Below are positions 51,418 through 60,253 of a DNA stretch of 64,000 nt, in pieces; positions within the stretch are counted from its first letter, which is position 1, and each line of letters starts with the position of its first letter. The stretch is from the NCBI RefSeq assembly GCF_005217605.1, contig NZ_SZPX01000004.1:1-64000 (forward strand). Direction: 5' to 3'. The position numbers and the translations under genes are program-made. Source of the stretch: Sulfurimonas crateris. GTDB lineage: Bacteria > Campylobacterota > Campylobacteria > Campylobacterales > Sulfurimonadaceae. The notes below the pieces were generated by a model. It saw only the letters and a program-made list of their open reading frames with translations. It was not told the origin of the DNA and ran no database searches.

Positions 51418-52500
51418 ATGAGTGATGAAACAAAAAAACCCATAGAGATAAAAAAACTGCTCAAGAGTGTTTTACACTTTGACTCTTCGGATCTACACCT
51501 TGTTCCCGGAAGTGAACCGCAGATAAGAATAGACAAATCTCTAAAGCCGCTTAACCTTCCTATTTTAAATGCGAAAGAGATCGAAGAGATGGCTTATGCT
51601 CTCATTGAGGATAAGCAGAAGAAGATCTTTGAAGAGAAAAACGAACTTGACTTCTCTTTTGAGCTGGAAAATATCGGTCGTTTTCGTGCGAACTACTACA
51701 GAACTATCGGCGGTATCGCTTGTGCGTTTCGTATGATCCCTATCGACATTCCGCCGCTTGAGAAGTTTAACAACAACCCTATTTTTAAAGAACTCGTAAA
51801 AAGAGAAAAAGGGCTTATCCTCGTAACGGGACCTACGGGAAGCGGTAAATCTACTACTCTGGCTTCTATGCTTCATGAGATAAACCTTACGGCAAATAAG
51901 CACATTATCACTATTGAAGATCCCGTGGAGTTTGTTCACACGAACATAAAATCACTCTTTTCACAAAGAGAGGTCGGTGCGGACACGAACTCATTTGCTA
52001 CGGCACTTAAATTTGCCCTCAGACAAGATCCAGATGTTATCCTCGTCGGTGAGATGAGGGATAAAGAGACAATCTCCGCTGCTCTAACTGCCGCTGAGAC
52101 GGGTCACATAGTTTTTGGAACTCTGCATACAAACTCTGCACCTGCGACTATCAACCGTATTATCGACGTTTTTGACGCGGGTGAGCAGGCACAGGTAAGA
52201 GCACAGCTTGCATCATCTCTTATATCCGTTATCTCGCAATCTCTTATGCCAAGGATCGGAGGCGGAATCGTTGCTACGCAAGAGGTTCTTATAGCAAATC
52301 CTGCTATTCAAAACCTTATCAGAGAGGACAAGGTTCACCAGATCTACTCTCAAATGCAGCTAAACCAGAATGAGACGAATATGACGACTCAAACAGACCA
52401 GCTTCTAACTCTTCTTCGCAAGAAGATCATCACCAAAGAGACTGCTATCACAGCCTCGAACAGACCGGAAGAGCTTATAAAAATAATTCACAGTATGTAA
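51418..52500 (+). CDS. pilT: Type IV pilus retraction ATPase PilT
   Basis: 360 residues. An N-terminal PAS-like part (1-100, SSDLHLVPGSEPQIRID) is followed by the secretion ATPase core: Walker A GPTGSGKST (138-146), Asp box IITIEDPVEFVH, Walker B DPDVILVGEMRD, His box GHIVFGTLHTNSA, and the PilT-type AIRNLIRE-like motif NPAIQNLIRED. It powers pilus retraction for twitching or DNA uptake. GGAAACC precedes the ATG. A clear terminator follows. Confidence 0.95.
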   Translation: MSDETKKPIEIKKLLKSVLHFDSSDLHLVPGSEPQIRIDKSLKPLNLPILNAKEIEEMAYALIEDKQKKIFEEKNELDFSFELENIGRFRANYYRTIGGIACAFRMIPIDIPPLEKFNNNPIFKELVKREKGLILVTGPTGSGKSTTLASMLHEINLTANKHIITIEDPVEFVHTNIKSLFSQREVGADTNSFATALKFALRQDPDVILVGEMRDKETISAALTAAETGHIVFGTLHTNSAPATINRIIDVFDAGEQAQVRAQLASSLISVISQSLMPRIGGGIVATQEVLIANPAIQNLIREDKVHQIYSQMQLNQNETNMTTQTDQLLTLLRKKIITKETAITASNRPEELIKIIHSM

Positions 52501-52506
52501 AGAGCG

Positions 52507-52535
52507 GAAGATGCATGGCATCTTCTCTCTTTAAC
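52507..52535 (+). terminator. Rho-independent terminator of pilT
   Basis: GAAGATGC (52507-52514) and GCATCTTC (52518-52525) pair perfectly around ATG; TCTCTTTAACTTTTTC follows. The 14-bp direct repeat of the ATPase island begins about 20 bases later. Confidence 0.7.
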
Positions 52536-52545
52536 TTTTTCTAAA

Positions 52546-52559
52546 CAATGTAATTCTAA
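52546..52559 (+). repeat. 14-bp direct repeat, left copy flanking the ATPase gene
   Basis: CAATGTAATTCTAA, identical to the copy at 54211-54224. The two copies bracket about 1.65 kb containing one gene. Confidence 0.7.
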
Positions 52560-52593
52560 GAATTATGATTATTATTTTTAGCTATATGACCAT

Positions 52594-54054
52594 TTAAGGC
52601 TTTTCTTCGCTACGAGGCTTTATTGGATTTGATTTTAATTTTAACAAGTTAGTACTTACTGTATATGTATACAAACTACTTGGAACAAACTGAAAAGTAA
52701 TATTTTGATAATTTTTTTTATTTTCTACCGATAATGTTGTTACGGTAATTTCCTCATCGGTCAAGTATTCACTATTATTATTAAAAAATTCTACACAATT
52801 GTTTAATAAACTGTTGTCACTGAAAGCTCTATCTGTCCATTTTATTTCTACAAACCATTGTGTAGTAAATTGCTCTCCACCACAATAAACTAAATCAATT
52901 TCTCCTTTTTTCCATCTAGCATAAAAAAGTCTATCAATATTTTCACTATGCAACCACTGACTATAAATTGCTGTTTCAGTTAATTCTCCCATAAAATCAG
53001 AATTAGTATCTATATTGCCAAATAAAGCTGCTCTCATGGAAGGATTTGTCAAATAAATTTTAAAAGTTGTAACTCTTTTTAATCTTTGAGCATTTTGATC
53101 TATTCTATAAACACGCTTTATCAAGAAAGCAGCTTCTAAGTATTCTAAATATTTTCTTAATGTATTTTTCGAAATACCAGAACTTTTTGCCAAGGTGTCA
53201 TAGCTAATCTCTCTTCCTGTATTGTATGCTAACACAGCGAATAGTCTATTAAGTTCTTGTATATCAGATATACCATACAAGCTAGGTAAGTCTCGAAGTA
53301 AAACTTTGTCAATAATATCACTTTTAATATACCTAGAACTATCTGACTGTATTTTTTCTGAAAAAACCGCTTCTGGATAACCGCCATAATTTAAATAGTT
53401 TATAAATTCTTTATTTAATTCTTTAATATTATCTGTTGAATAAAAATTATTTTCGTCTGTTGGTTTCTTAATCAACTCTTTCTTATTAATAAATCTGATA
53501 AATTCTGAGAATGTCAAAGGTGGCAAAATAAAGTCAGTAAATCGTCCTGCTCCAGATTCTTGACTTTTTAGCTTCAACGCAGCAGCAGCTGAACCTGTTG
53601 CAACAAACTTGTAAGTAGGGTAAGAATCGACCAATGATTTTAAATGGATTTCCCAATCTTTCAAATATTGTATCTCATCATAAAAAACATAGATTTCTTC
53701 ATCATCTCTCTTATGAGAAAATTCTTCTACAAAAAGTCTTAATGCTTTCTCAAGAGATAATCCTGTATAAATTGGTGTTTCAATTGATAAATACAAAATA
53801 TTGTTGCCATTAATATTTTTATTTAAAAGTTCTTGAATTGCATGATAAACAAGTACTGTTTTACCAACTCGTCTTGGTCCCATAAGTATCACTGCTCTAT
53901 TAACATCTTTGTCTATTATCAAATCGTAAAATGATTCAAAATATGATCTTTTTGGATATTTTGAAACTTGTTTATTTTCTTTATACCCTTTTTCCCACCA
54001 AGGATTGTCAAAATAGAGTCTTTCTTTTACTTCATTTTTTGAAATTTCAAACAT
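52594..54054 (-). CDS. DUF4143-type AAA ATPase
   Basis: 486 residues. The AAA_14 ATPase domain (about 50-190) has Walker A GPRRVGKT (59-66), Walker B in IYVFYDEIQYLKDWE and a sensor in VATGSAAAALK. A winged-helix-like part (about 275-330, SYDTLAKSSGISKNTLRKYLEYL) and a C-terminal DUF4143 nuclease-fold region with GEIDLVYCG and FVEIKW follow. Function of the family is unknown; members are spread widely by transfer. Base composition looks more AT-rich than its neighbours, AGGA precedes the ATG, and a large inverted repeat sits just upstream. Confidence 0.9.
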   Translation of the reverse strand: MFEISKNEVKERLYFDNPWWEKGYKENKQVSKYPKRSYFESFYDLIIDKDVNRAVILMGPRRVGKTVLVYHAIQELLNKNINGNNILYLSIETPIYTGLSLEKALRLFVEEFSHKRDDEEIYVFYDEIQYLKDWEIHLKSLVDSYPTYKFVATGSAAAALKLKSQESGAGRFTDFILPPLTFSEFIRFINKKELIKKPTDENNFYSTDNIKELNKEFINYLNYGGYPEAVFSEKIQSDSSRYIKSDIIDKVLLRDLPSLYGISDIQELNRLFAVLAYNTGREISYDTLAKSSGISKNTLRKYLEYLEAAFLIKRVYRIDQNAQRLKRVTTFKIYLTNPSMRAALFGNIDTNSDFMGELTETAIYSQWLHSENIDRLFYARWKKGEIDLVYCGGEQFTTQWFVEIKWTDRAFSDNSLLNNCVEFFNNNSEYLTDEEITVTTLSVENKKNYQNITFQFVPSSLYTYTVSTNLLKLKSNPIKPRSEEKP

Positions 54055-54066
54055 TGTTTTTTCCTG

Positions 54067-54132
54067 AATAAGATCAATAAGTTGAGTTTATTTTACAAAA
54101 TAAACAATTAAGATCAGCTTATTGACCTTATT
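54067..54132. repeat. Nested inverted repeat at the ATPase promoter
   Basis: Outer arms: AATAAGATCAATAAG (54067-54081) and CTTATTGACCTTATT (54118-54132), 14 of 15 complementary. Between them GTTTATTTT (54086-54094) and AAAATAAAC (54097-54105) form a second, perfect palindrome. The left arm ends about 13 bases before the ATPase start codon, covering its leader, so operator or mRNA-structure control is likely. Confidence 0.75.
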
Positions 54133-54210
54133 TTAAAACTAAATCAAATCTTTCATATATATCTAGCTATTATTTGTTAAACTAACTCCAAAATTAATTA
54201 GTTAAATAAT

Positions 54211-54224
54211 CAATGTAATTCTAA
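54211..54224 (+). repeat. 14-bp direct repeat, right copy flanking the ATPase gene
   Basis: CAATGTAATTCTAA, same orientation as 52546-52559. It lies in the AT-rich gap 54055-54278, which otherwise holds only the nested inverted repeat and no gene. Confidence 0.7.
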
Positions 54225-54278
54225 ATATTGTTGTTATACAACTTTTAAAATAAGCATAAATCTATTTAATCTTTAAAA

Positions 54279-55268
54279 CTACTGCTTTCTAAACCTTATC
54301 ATCTTAAAGCGCTCGCCAAGAAAATTTGGCATTATAAGTATCTTTACTTTTTCAAGCTCTTGCTTGTATATCTCTTCTTTGGCGTTTTCTTTGAGTATCT
54401 CCAAAAGCTCCAAGATGCCCATATTTACAAGTGCAACCATCTGAGCCTTTAGCTCTATAAACTCTACTCCCGCTTCTTCATAAGCATCTTTTACGTGCTC
54501 GAACGTCACATCGTAAGTTATGTCTGACTTTGCAAAGAGTTCATCTTTTTTTATATTTTCATCGAAGAAAGGGGTAACGTCATGCTTAGCGTAGACTCTT
54601 AGCGAAAAGTCTGGACGTGCTTGCATCTCTCCGTAGTCAAAGCTCATAAACTCAAACTTCTCGCACGCGCCTGCCATCTCAATAGCAAACTCTTCGTAAC
54701 CTACGGCTATCTCGCCTCTGTCTTTATGGTACTTTTTTGCTTTTTGCTCCACCCACTCATCATCCACGTCAAAGATGACTTCATGAGTATCTACTCTGGC
54801 ACTTTTGCCTTTGTAGTAGAGTTCACACGGAAACGCGTCAAATATCTCGTTAGCTATAAAAAATGCGTTTTTGCACTTCAACTCGCTTAGTGATTTGTAG
54901 TGGGTCAGTTTAACAACGTCTCCAAAACTCTCTTTGAAGTAGTTTGCCTGAAACTCCTGAAGTGTCTCAAACCTCTCAATAATTACAAACTCAAAGCTCT
55001 CCAAAAGTTTAGGACGCAGCGTGTAGATAAACTCTATGACATCCGCCAAAAAATAGCCGTGATGTGCGCCTATCTCGCATATTGTCGCATCCTCTGCCAA
55101 AAAGCCCTCATCGACCAGAGAGATAATATGTTTTGCAACAGCTCCGCCGAAGAACTTGCTCGTACTTACGGAGGTGTAAAAATCCCCGCTCTTGCCTATA
55201 TCTTTATATGTCGCGTAGTAGCCATCTTTTCCATAGAGCCACTCCGACATATAGTCGCTAAATCTCAT
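54279..55268 (-). CDS. MidA/NDUFAF7-like SAM-dependent methyltransferase
   Basis: 329 residues. SAM motif I is CEIGAHHGYFLADVIEF (about 63-79), and NEIFDAFPCELYYKG (about 145-159) is the hallmark of the MidA/NDUFAF7 family, whose mitochondrial member dimethylates an arginine of complex I. In bacteria the target is unproven. It overlaps the TolC-family stop by 11 bases and is the last gene of a five-gene operon. Confidence 0.85.
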   Translation of the reverse strand: MRFSDYMSEWLYGKDGYYATYKDIGKSGDFYTSVSTSKFFGGAVAKHIISLVDEGFLAEDATICEIGAHHGYFLADVIEFIYTLRPKLLESFEFVIIERFETLQEFQANYFKESFGDVVKLTHYKSLSELKCKNAFFIANEIFDAFPCELYYKGKSARVDTHEVIFDVDDEWVEQKAKKYHKDRGEIAVGYEEFAIEMAGACEKFEFMSFDYGEMQARPDFSLRVYAKHDVTPFFDENIKKDELFAKSDITYDVTFEHVKDAYEEAGVEFIELKAQMVALVNMGILELLEILKENAKEEIYKQELEKVKILIMPNFLGERFKMIRFRKQ

Positions 55269-56463
55269 CTTTATACATCTCGTAAAGGGTCAGAAGTTCA
55301 AGCTGTTTGTCTATCTCATATATTGCTACGTCACTTTTTTGAATCTCAACCGAGTTTTGCAGCAGTTCAACATCATACTTTGTTTTATACCCTGCAGAGT
55401 AGAGGTCTCTTGTATCTTCTAAAAGTCTCTCGTAAATATCTCTGTTCTCAACGCTTAAGCTCTTTTTCTTCTCAAAGTTGTCAATATTTTGCATTACCTG
55501 CTCATATATCGCTCTAAGCTCTCTTCTTTTATCATCAACTGCAAGTTTTGCTTTTAGATAATCGATCTTGGAAGACTCTACGTCTCTAAAGGTGTTTATA
55601 TCTATAGGCAGATTTGCTCTAAAGCCTACATTGTAGTAATCTTTTTCGTTTTTTGAACCAAGTTGATATACAGCATCACTTTTATCCCAATTATAACTTG
55701 CAGTTAAATTTACACTTGGAAGATATTTTGCAACGGTCACATCTTTGGCATATCTGTTTTTTTCTATCTCGCCCTCGCTCATGCCAAGGACAATATTGTT
55801 TTGCAAAAACTGCTCAATACTCAGCATCTCTAAGCTCGGAACATAGGCATTTTCATGCTTCATATCGCTTATTGCGCTAAATTTTGATATCAACCTCTCT
55901 TTGCTCGTCTCTAAATCGTAAAGTGCCTGTATTACGATATTTCTATCGATTATTGCACTGTCTAAAAAGCCTGAATCAAGCTGTCCGTTTAAGTACTCCT
56001 CTTTTTTCTGCGCAAGGTTTATCTCAGAGTTCTCGATCTGGAGCTTCTGTTTTTCTATTTTAATATCGATCTGTTTTATCTGCATCAAAAGAGAGATAGC
56101 ATCCTTTACCAGCTTTCTTTTTGCCACATCTACAGAGTAGTCGGAGTAGATCTTAGAGGCCTCTGCCAACTTTATGCCGTAGTAGATGCCACCGCTTTGA
56201 AAGATAGGCTGATCCATCTTGATCGAAGCACTCTCGTTTGTCTGCTCATCTCCGTAGGGGTTGCTTTTTGAGTAACTATAGTTAAGATTTAGAGGCGCGA
56301 TCCACGAATCACGGAGCTTTGAACTCTCTGCCTCATTTTTTTCATAGTCATACTCAAATAGCTCCTTTTTATCCTCCGAGATGTAGCCATCTAGCTGCTC
56401 TTGTGATAGAAGCAGCGTACTACAAAGAGCTAAGAGCGCGATTGAGAGCTTTAAAGCCTTCAT
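55258..56463 (-). CDS. TolC-family outer membrane efflux-like protein
   Basis: 401 residues with signal peptide MKALKLSIALLALCS and GAGG before the ATG. The mature part is long helices with the TolC internal repeat (QIENSEINLAQKKEEYLNGQLDSG, in part, and ENRDIYERLLEDTRDLYSAGYKTKYDVELLQNSVEIQ, in part) and strands such as LNLTYSYSK-type and VNLTASYNW. It overlaps the argD end by 44 bases, the largest overlap here. A HlyD-like adaptor is two genes upstream, but no inner-membrane pump is between. Confidence 0.85.
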   Translation of the reverse strand: MKALKLSIALLALCSTLLLSQEQLDGYISEDKKELFEYDYEKNEAESSKLRDSWIAPLNLNYSYSKSNPYGDEQTNESASIKMDQPIFQSGGIYYGIKLAEASKIYSDYSVDVAKRKLVKDAISLLMQIKQIDIKIEKQKLQIENSEINLAQKKEEYLNGQLDSGFLDSAIIDRNIVIQALYDLETSKERLISKFSAISDMKHENAYVPSLEMLSIEQFLQNNIVLGMSEGEIEKNRYAKDVTVAKYLPSVNLTASYNWDKSDAVYQLGSKNEKDYYNVGFRANLPIDINTFRDVESSKIDYLKAKLAVDDKRRELRAIYEQVMQNIDNFEKKKSLSVENRDIYERLLEDTRDLYSAGYKTKYDVELLQNSVEIQKSDVAIYEIDKQLELLTLYEMYKDEI

Positions 56464-57604
56464 CTATTTCCTCTTTCGTAATTGTAAGTGCAGGCAGAAG
56501 TCTAAGGGTATCACGCCCCGCCTTTAACACTATAGCACCCTCTTCTCTAGCGTTTGAGACTATTTTAGTAAGGGTCTCCGCATCCTTGACGCGCAATCCG
56601 CACATCATACCGATGCCCACTTTTGAAGTAAAAATATCTTTATGAGCCTCATAGAAGTTCTCCAGCTCGCTATCAAAGTACTCTATGCCATCTCTAAGCT
56701 CTCCGCTCTCATTCATCTCATCTAAAATATCCATAACCTCGCATGCAGCAGTGGTGCTTAAGAAGTTTCCGCCAAATGTTGAACCATGGTCTCCTGCGCT
56801 AAAAACCTCTTTTAGAGTGGTCATAACTACACCGATAGGAACTCCGCCGCCAAGACCTTTTGCTAACGTTACGACATCCGGTTTTATCTCATAGTAGTTT
56901 GATGCCAGAAACTTTCCTGTTCTGTAAACTCCGGTTTGTACTTCATCAATAATTAAAAGCACATTTTTTTCTTTTAAAAATGCTGCTAGTTTTTGAACAG
57001 CTTCTTTATCAAGCGGCTGAACACCGCCCTCACCTTGAACAAGCTCTATCATAACCGCGCATGTATGCTCATCTACGAGAGATGCTACGTGGTTTATATC
57101 ATCTGCATATACAAAACCGTCAGGATAAGGTCCGAAGTAGTTGTGCATCTTCTCTTGCCCCGTTGCTTTTACCGTAGTGATAGTTCTTCCGTGAAAAGAG
57201 TGCTGAAGAGTTATAACTTTGTATCTCTTTATCTCTCCATCTTTCTCGCCGAACTTTCTAGCTATCTTTATAGCTCCCTCGTTTGCTTCTGCTCCACTGT
57301 TTCCAAAGAAGCACTTCATATCGTATCCGCTTGCTTCAACTATCTTTTGTGCCGCACGAGCCTGCGGAGCGATGTAGTAAAGATTTGAAGTGTGCGTAAT
57401 ATTTGATATCTGCTTGCATATTGCATCATTTACTCTCTTGTTTGCATGACCCACGCTGCATACGGCTATTCCAGAAGCAAAATCTATATATTCTCTTCCA
57501 TCGGCATCAACCAACTTAGCGTTATTGCCGCTTACAAACTCCACATCTGCTCTTGCATAGGTAGGTAGAACATACTTTTTATCCAGATCCATTATATTAC
57601 TCAT
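56420..57604 (-). CDS. argD: Acetylornithine aminotransferase
   Basis: 394 residues, fold-type I class III aminotransferase. The PLP Lys is in VTLAKGLGGGVPIG (about 245), with IDEVQTGVYRTGKF just before. Start region YARADVEFVSGNNAKLVDADGREYIDFASGIAVCSVGH is typical, in part. It makes N-acetylornithine in arginine synthesis and often the matching step for lysine. Its ATG overlaps the molybdopterin gene stop. Confidence 0.94.
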   Translation of the reverse strand: MSNIMDLDKKYVLPTYARADVEFVSGNNAKLVDADGREYIDFASGIAVCSVGHANKRVNDAICKQISNITHTSNLYYIAPQARAAQKIVEASGYDMKCFFGNSGAEANEGAIKIARKFGEKDGEIKRYKVITLQHSFHGRTITTVKATGQEKMHNYFGPYPDGFVYADDINHVASLVDEHTCAVMIELVQGEGGVQPLDKEAVQKLAAFLKEKNVLLIIDEVQTGVYRTGKFLASNYYEIKPDVVTLAKGLGGGVPIGVVMTTLKEVFSAGDHGSTFGGNFLSTTAACEVMDILDEMNESGELRDGIEYFDSELENFYEAHKDIFTSKVGIGMMCGLRVKDAETLTKIVSNAREEGAIVLKAGRDTLRLLPALTITKEEIDEGFKALNRALSSL

Positions 57605-59339
57605 CTATTGTTATCTCCACTCTGTTTTCTTGAAATATGGCACTCTTTGTATAGAGTGCATGTTTTGAAGTTGTTAAATTATTAACGCCTCTTGTTCCGC
57701 TGTATATCAAAACGCAATCCTCACGCAGATCATCACTCAGTTTCACCTTAAGTTTAACACTTCCAGATGCCGAAGATACGACCACCGTATCGCCTTGCCT
57801 AAATCCCAAAGAGCTGTGCAGATATACATGTTCATCTCTGTGAAATTGAGAGTTCAGACTTGTCTGGCTCTTAGATGTTATGAGATAAAATCCGCTCATC
57901 TCTTCATCCGCCTTTGAGTCAAGTTCATCTAAAAAGACAAACTCACCGTCGTCGGTATCAAAACCCTCTTTATACGGCACCTCTTCCCTGTTTTCGACAT
58001 ACCATGAACCGTCTATCTTTTGAACCGCAAAATTTTTAAAATGCTTTAGGTAAAACTCTTCGCTCTCAAGTTCAATTCCAAACTCTTTGCATAGATAAGA
58101 GGTCAGATCATACTCGCTTATTCCGATGTCGCTTTGTGTCACTTTTGGCATAAACGACATAACGTTGTGTGAGTATGATGTCCTTACGTCATCTTTGTAC
58201 AAAAAGCTTTTAGCAGGAATTATCAGATCGGCGATCTCGCTCGTCTCATTCTCATAAAGTCCGAAATATACTACATTTTCAACTTTGCCTATCGAACTTT
58301 TTACTCTTTGTGAATCCGGCATCTGTGAGAGCGGATTTGCACCCTGAATAAACACGGTTTTAAAATCGCTAAACTCGGTATTTACCTTTGAGACTCTTTT
58401 TGCTTTTTTGTTAAATGGCGACTCCATACCCTCTCTTGATGCACCAAGATAGCTTACACCGCACCCCTCTTTTCCAAAAAGACCAAGCATCGCCGCAAAT
58501 GCATCAATAGCTCTCATAACATCAACGCCGTTGCTATACTTCTGTATTCCCACACCGCAAACTATGGCTACTTTTCTCTCTTTTACCGTAGCTAGGATAT
58601 CCCCGATCTGTCCCAGAGATACGCCTATCTGATCCAAAGTAGCTTTAATCCTTATATTTTGCGTCAGCTCGTAGTAATCCTCATACTCGCTTGCGAACTC
58701 CTCTAAGAACTCCTCGTCGCATCCGTTTTCAATATGCAAAAAACGACTCAGCAGCATGGCAAGGTAGATGTCGCAGTTTGGCTTTATCTGAATATGCAGA
58801 TCCGCCATCTTTGCCATTTTTGTTTTAACGGGGTCTATAACGATAACAGCTTTATCTTTTATAAGAGGCAGAAGATGGCTTGATGTCGCATGAGGGTTTC
58901 TGCCCCAAAATATTACGACCTCAGATTTTGCCACTTCGCTAATTGGCATATTTTTATTACTGCCTCTTCCCTCGATTATTCCTGCCTCACCTGCTCCGTC
59001 ACACAGACTCCCCTCAGTCAAAACGGCTCCGTATGAAGCAAAAAAGTGGTCTGTAACTTCCTGCATCAAAGCGAAATTTCCGCTTCCTCTGTAGTGAAGC
59101 ACTTCGCTTTTATCGCACGATGAGATAATCTCTTTTAGTTTTAAAAGAGCCTCATCAAGAGTTATCTCTTTGCCCATGTAACGCGGCTTTTCAATAGTCT
59201 CATATTTTTCATAATGATTCATATGAGGACATAAAAAACCCTGCGTATGCCCATCTTTTAGACCCTTTAACCTACCCTCTTCATATACTATCTCGCAAGC
59301 GTCATAGCAATCAAGCGGGCATGCGGTAATACTACTCAT
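57597..59339 (-). CDS. Small molybdopterin-dependent oxidoreductase
   Basis: 580 residues, shorter than the usual 700-900 of the family. The N-terminal cluster Cys are 7, 11, 15 and 37 (CPLDCYDAC, then FLCPH). By position Cys113 in TEGSLCDGAGEAG is the candidate Mo ligand. MGD-binding motifs are VVIFWGRNPHATSSH and VFIQGANPLSQMPDS, and the C-terminal ADC-like barrel (about 470-580) has SLGFRQGDTVVV. No Tat signal and no partner subunits are nearby, so it is cytoplasmic with unknown substrate. Overlaps both neighbours by eight bases. Confidence 0.85.
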   Translation of the reverse strand: MSSITACPLDCYDACEIVYEEGRLKGLKDGHTQGFLCPHMNHYEKYETIEKPRYMGKEITLDEALLKLKEIISSCDKSEVLHYRGSGNFALMQEVTDHFFASYGAVLTEGSLCDGAGEAGIIEGRGSNKNMPISEVAKSEVVIFWGRNPHATSSHLLPLIKDKAVIVIDPVKTKMAKMADLHIQIKPNCDIYLAMLLSRFLHIENGCDEEFLEEFASEYEDYYELTQNIRIKATLDQIGVSLGQIGDILATVKERKVAIVCGVGIQKYSNGVDVMRAIDAFAAMLGLFGKEGCGVSYLGASREGMESPFNKKAKRVSKVNTEFSDFKTVFIQGANPLSQMPDSQRVKSSIGKVENVVYFGLYENETSEIADLIIPAKSFLYKDDVRTSYSHNVMSFMPKVTQSDIGISEYDLTSYLCKEFGIELESEEFYLKHFKNFAVQKIDGSWYVENREEVPYKEGFDTDDGEFVFLDELDSKADEEMSGFYLITSKSQTSLNSQFHRDEHVYLHSSLGFRQGDTVVVSSASGSVKLKVKLSDDLREDCVLIYSGTRGVNNLTTSKHALYTKSAIFQENRVEITIDE

Positions 59340-60129
59340 TCTTTAGTTCTACTTTTACAAGCTTAGAGAATAGTTTTGGCGAGTCCGTTACTATCTGAGC
59401 CATATATTTAGATATGTTTTTGCTGTCGGCAATATTTAAAAGCCTTGAGACTCTGTAAGAAGTTTTTTCACCGTCGATATATATAACTCTTTTTTTTGCA
59501 TCTAACACGTCCTCTTCATCCAGATATATGCTAAGAAGCGCTTTTGAAGTGTCGGCTATTTTAGCTAGCGGAGTGGCAACGCCCACAACCTGACCTGGTT
59601 TTACCATCATCTCATAAAGAACGAAGCCCTCTGCAACCAAGTTTTTATCTTTGATACTTCTTGTGAGTTGTACTTCTCTTAGTCTTAAGTCTGATATCTG
59701 AACTTTTAAGTTCTGGATCTCTTTTCTTGTGTTTAGGTAGAGATTCTCACTTGCAATAAGGTCATAAAACTCTCTGTCTTTCTCAACAGAAGACTTGAAC
59801 TTAAGAGGCTCTATTTTTCTGTAGTTCTCTCTTTTTCTAACAAGCGAATCTTCAAGATTGACCAAAACAGCCTCGCTCATCTCCAGAGAGTTTGTTATAT
59901 ACATAAGCTTCTCTTTTATGAGTCTAAGCTCTTTCTCATCCACTTCTGAATCGATCTTTATATAGGGTTTAGATGTGAGAACAGTTCCAACCAAAGCCTC
60001 ATCGGCACTCAGCACTAAACCCGAAATGTTTGCCGAGATATCCCTTACCTCGTAAGGCTCAACTTTAGCATAGTATATTTTTGCGTGCGAAAGAGTAAGA
60101 AGCAAAGCAAATAGAGTAAAAATTTTCAT
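59332..60129 (-). CDS. HlyD-like periplasmic adaptor protein
   Basis: 265 residues with a short signal peptide (residues 1-16, ending SHA). A lipoyl half-motif (YEVRDISANISGLVLSADEALVGT, in part), a long coiled coil (about 65-165), the returning lipoyl half (MVKPGQVVGVATPLAKIAD) and a beta-barrel piece (LLSIYLDEEDVLDAKK) give the adaptor plan. It is smaller than RND adaptors (350-400). It leads the operon that also holds the TolC-family gene, but no pump gene is present. Confidence 0.8.
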   Translation of the reverse strand: MKIFTLFALLLTLSHAKIYYAKVEPYEVRDISANISGLVLSADEALVGTVLTSKPYIKIDSEVDEKELRLIKEKLMYITNSLEMSEAVLVNLEDSLVRKRENYRKIEPLKFKSSVEKDREFYDLIASENLYLNTRKEIQNLKVQISDLRLREVQLTRSIKDKNLVAEGFVLYEMMVKPGQVVGVATPLAKIADTSKALLSIYLDEEDVLDAKKRVIYIDGEKTSYRVSRLLNIADSKNISKYMAQIVTDSPKLFSKLVKVELKNE

Positions 60130-60253
60130 TCAATACCTTTTAGGTTACCATTAATTAAGCGCATTTTACCATTTCATTATTAACATTCAAGCATATTTCA
60201 TCATAATTTTGGTACCATCTGCTACTAGTAAAAGTATACCTCAAAGGCTTTAA

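Noticed and set aside
60160-60253. Sigma-54 or sigma-28 promoter ahead of cheV
   Set aside because: TGGTACC is near the sigma-54 -24 box but lacks a GC at -12, and no sigma-28 motif of the right spacing is seen.
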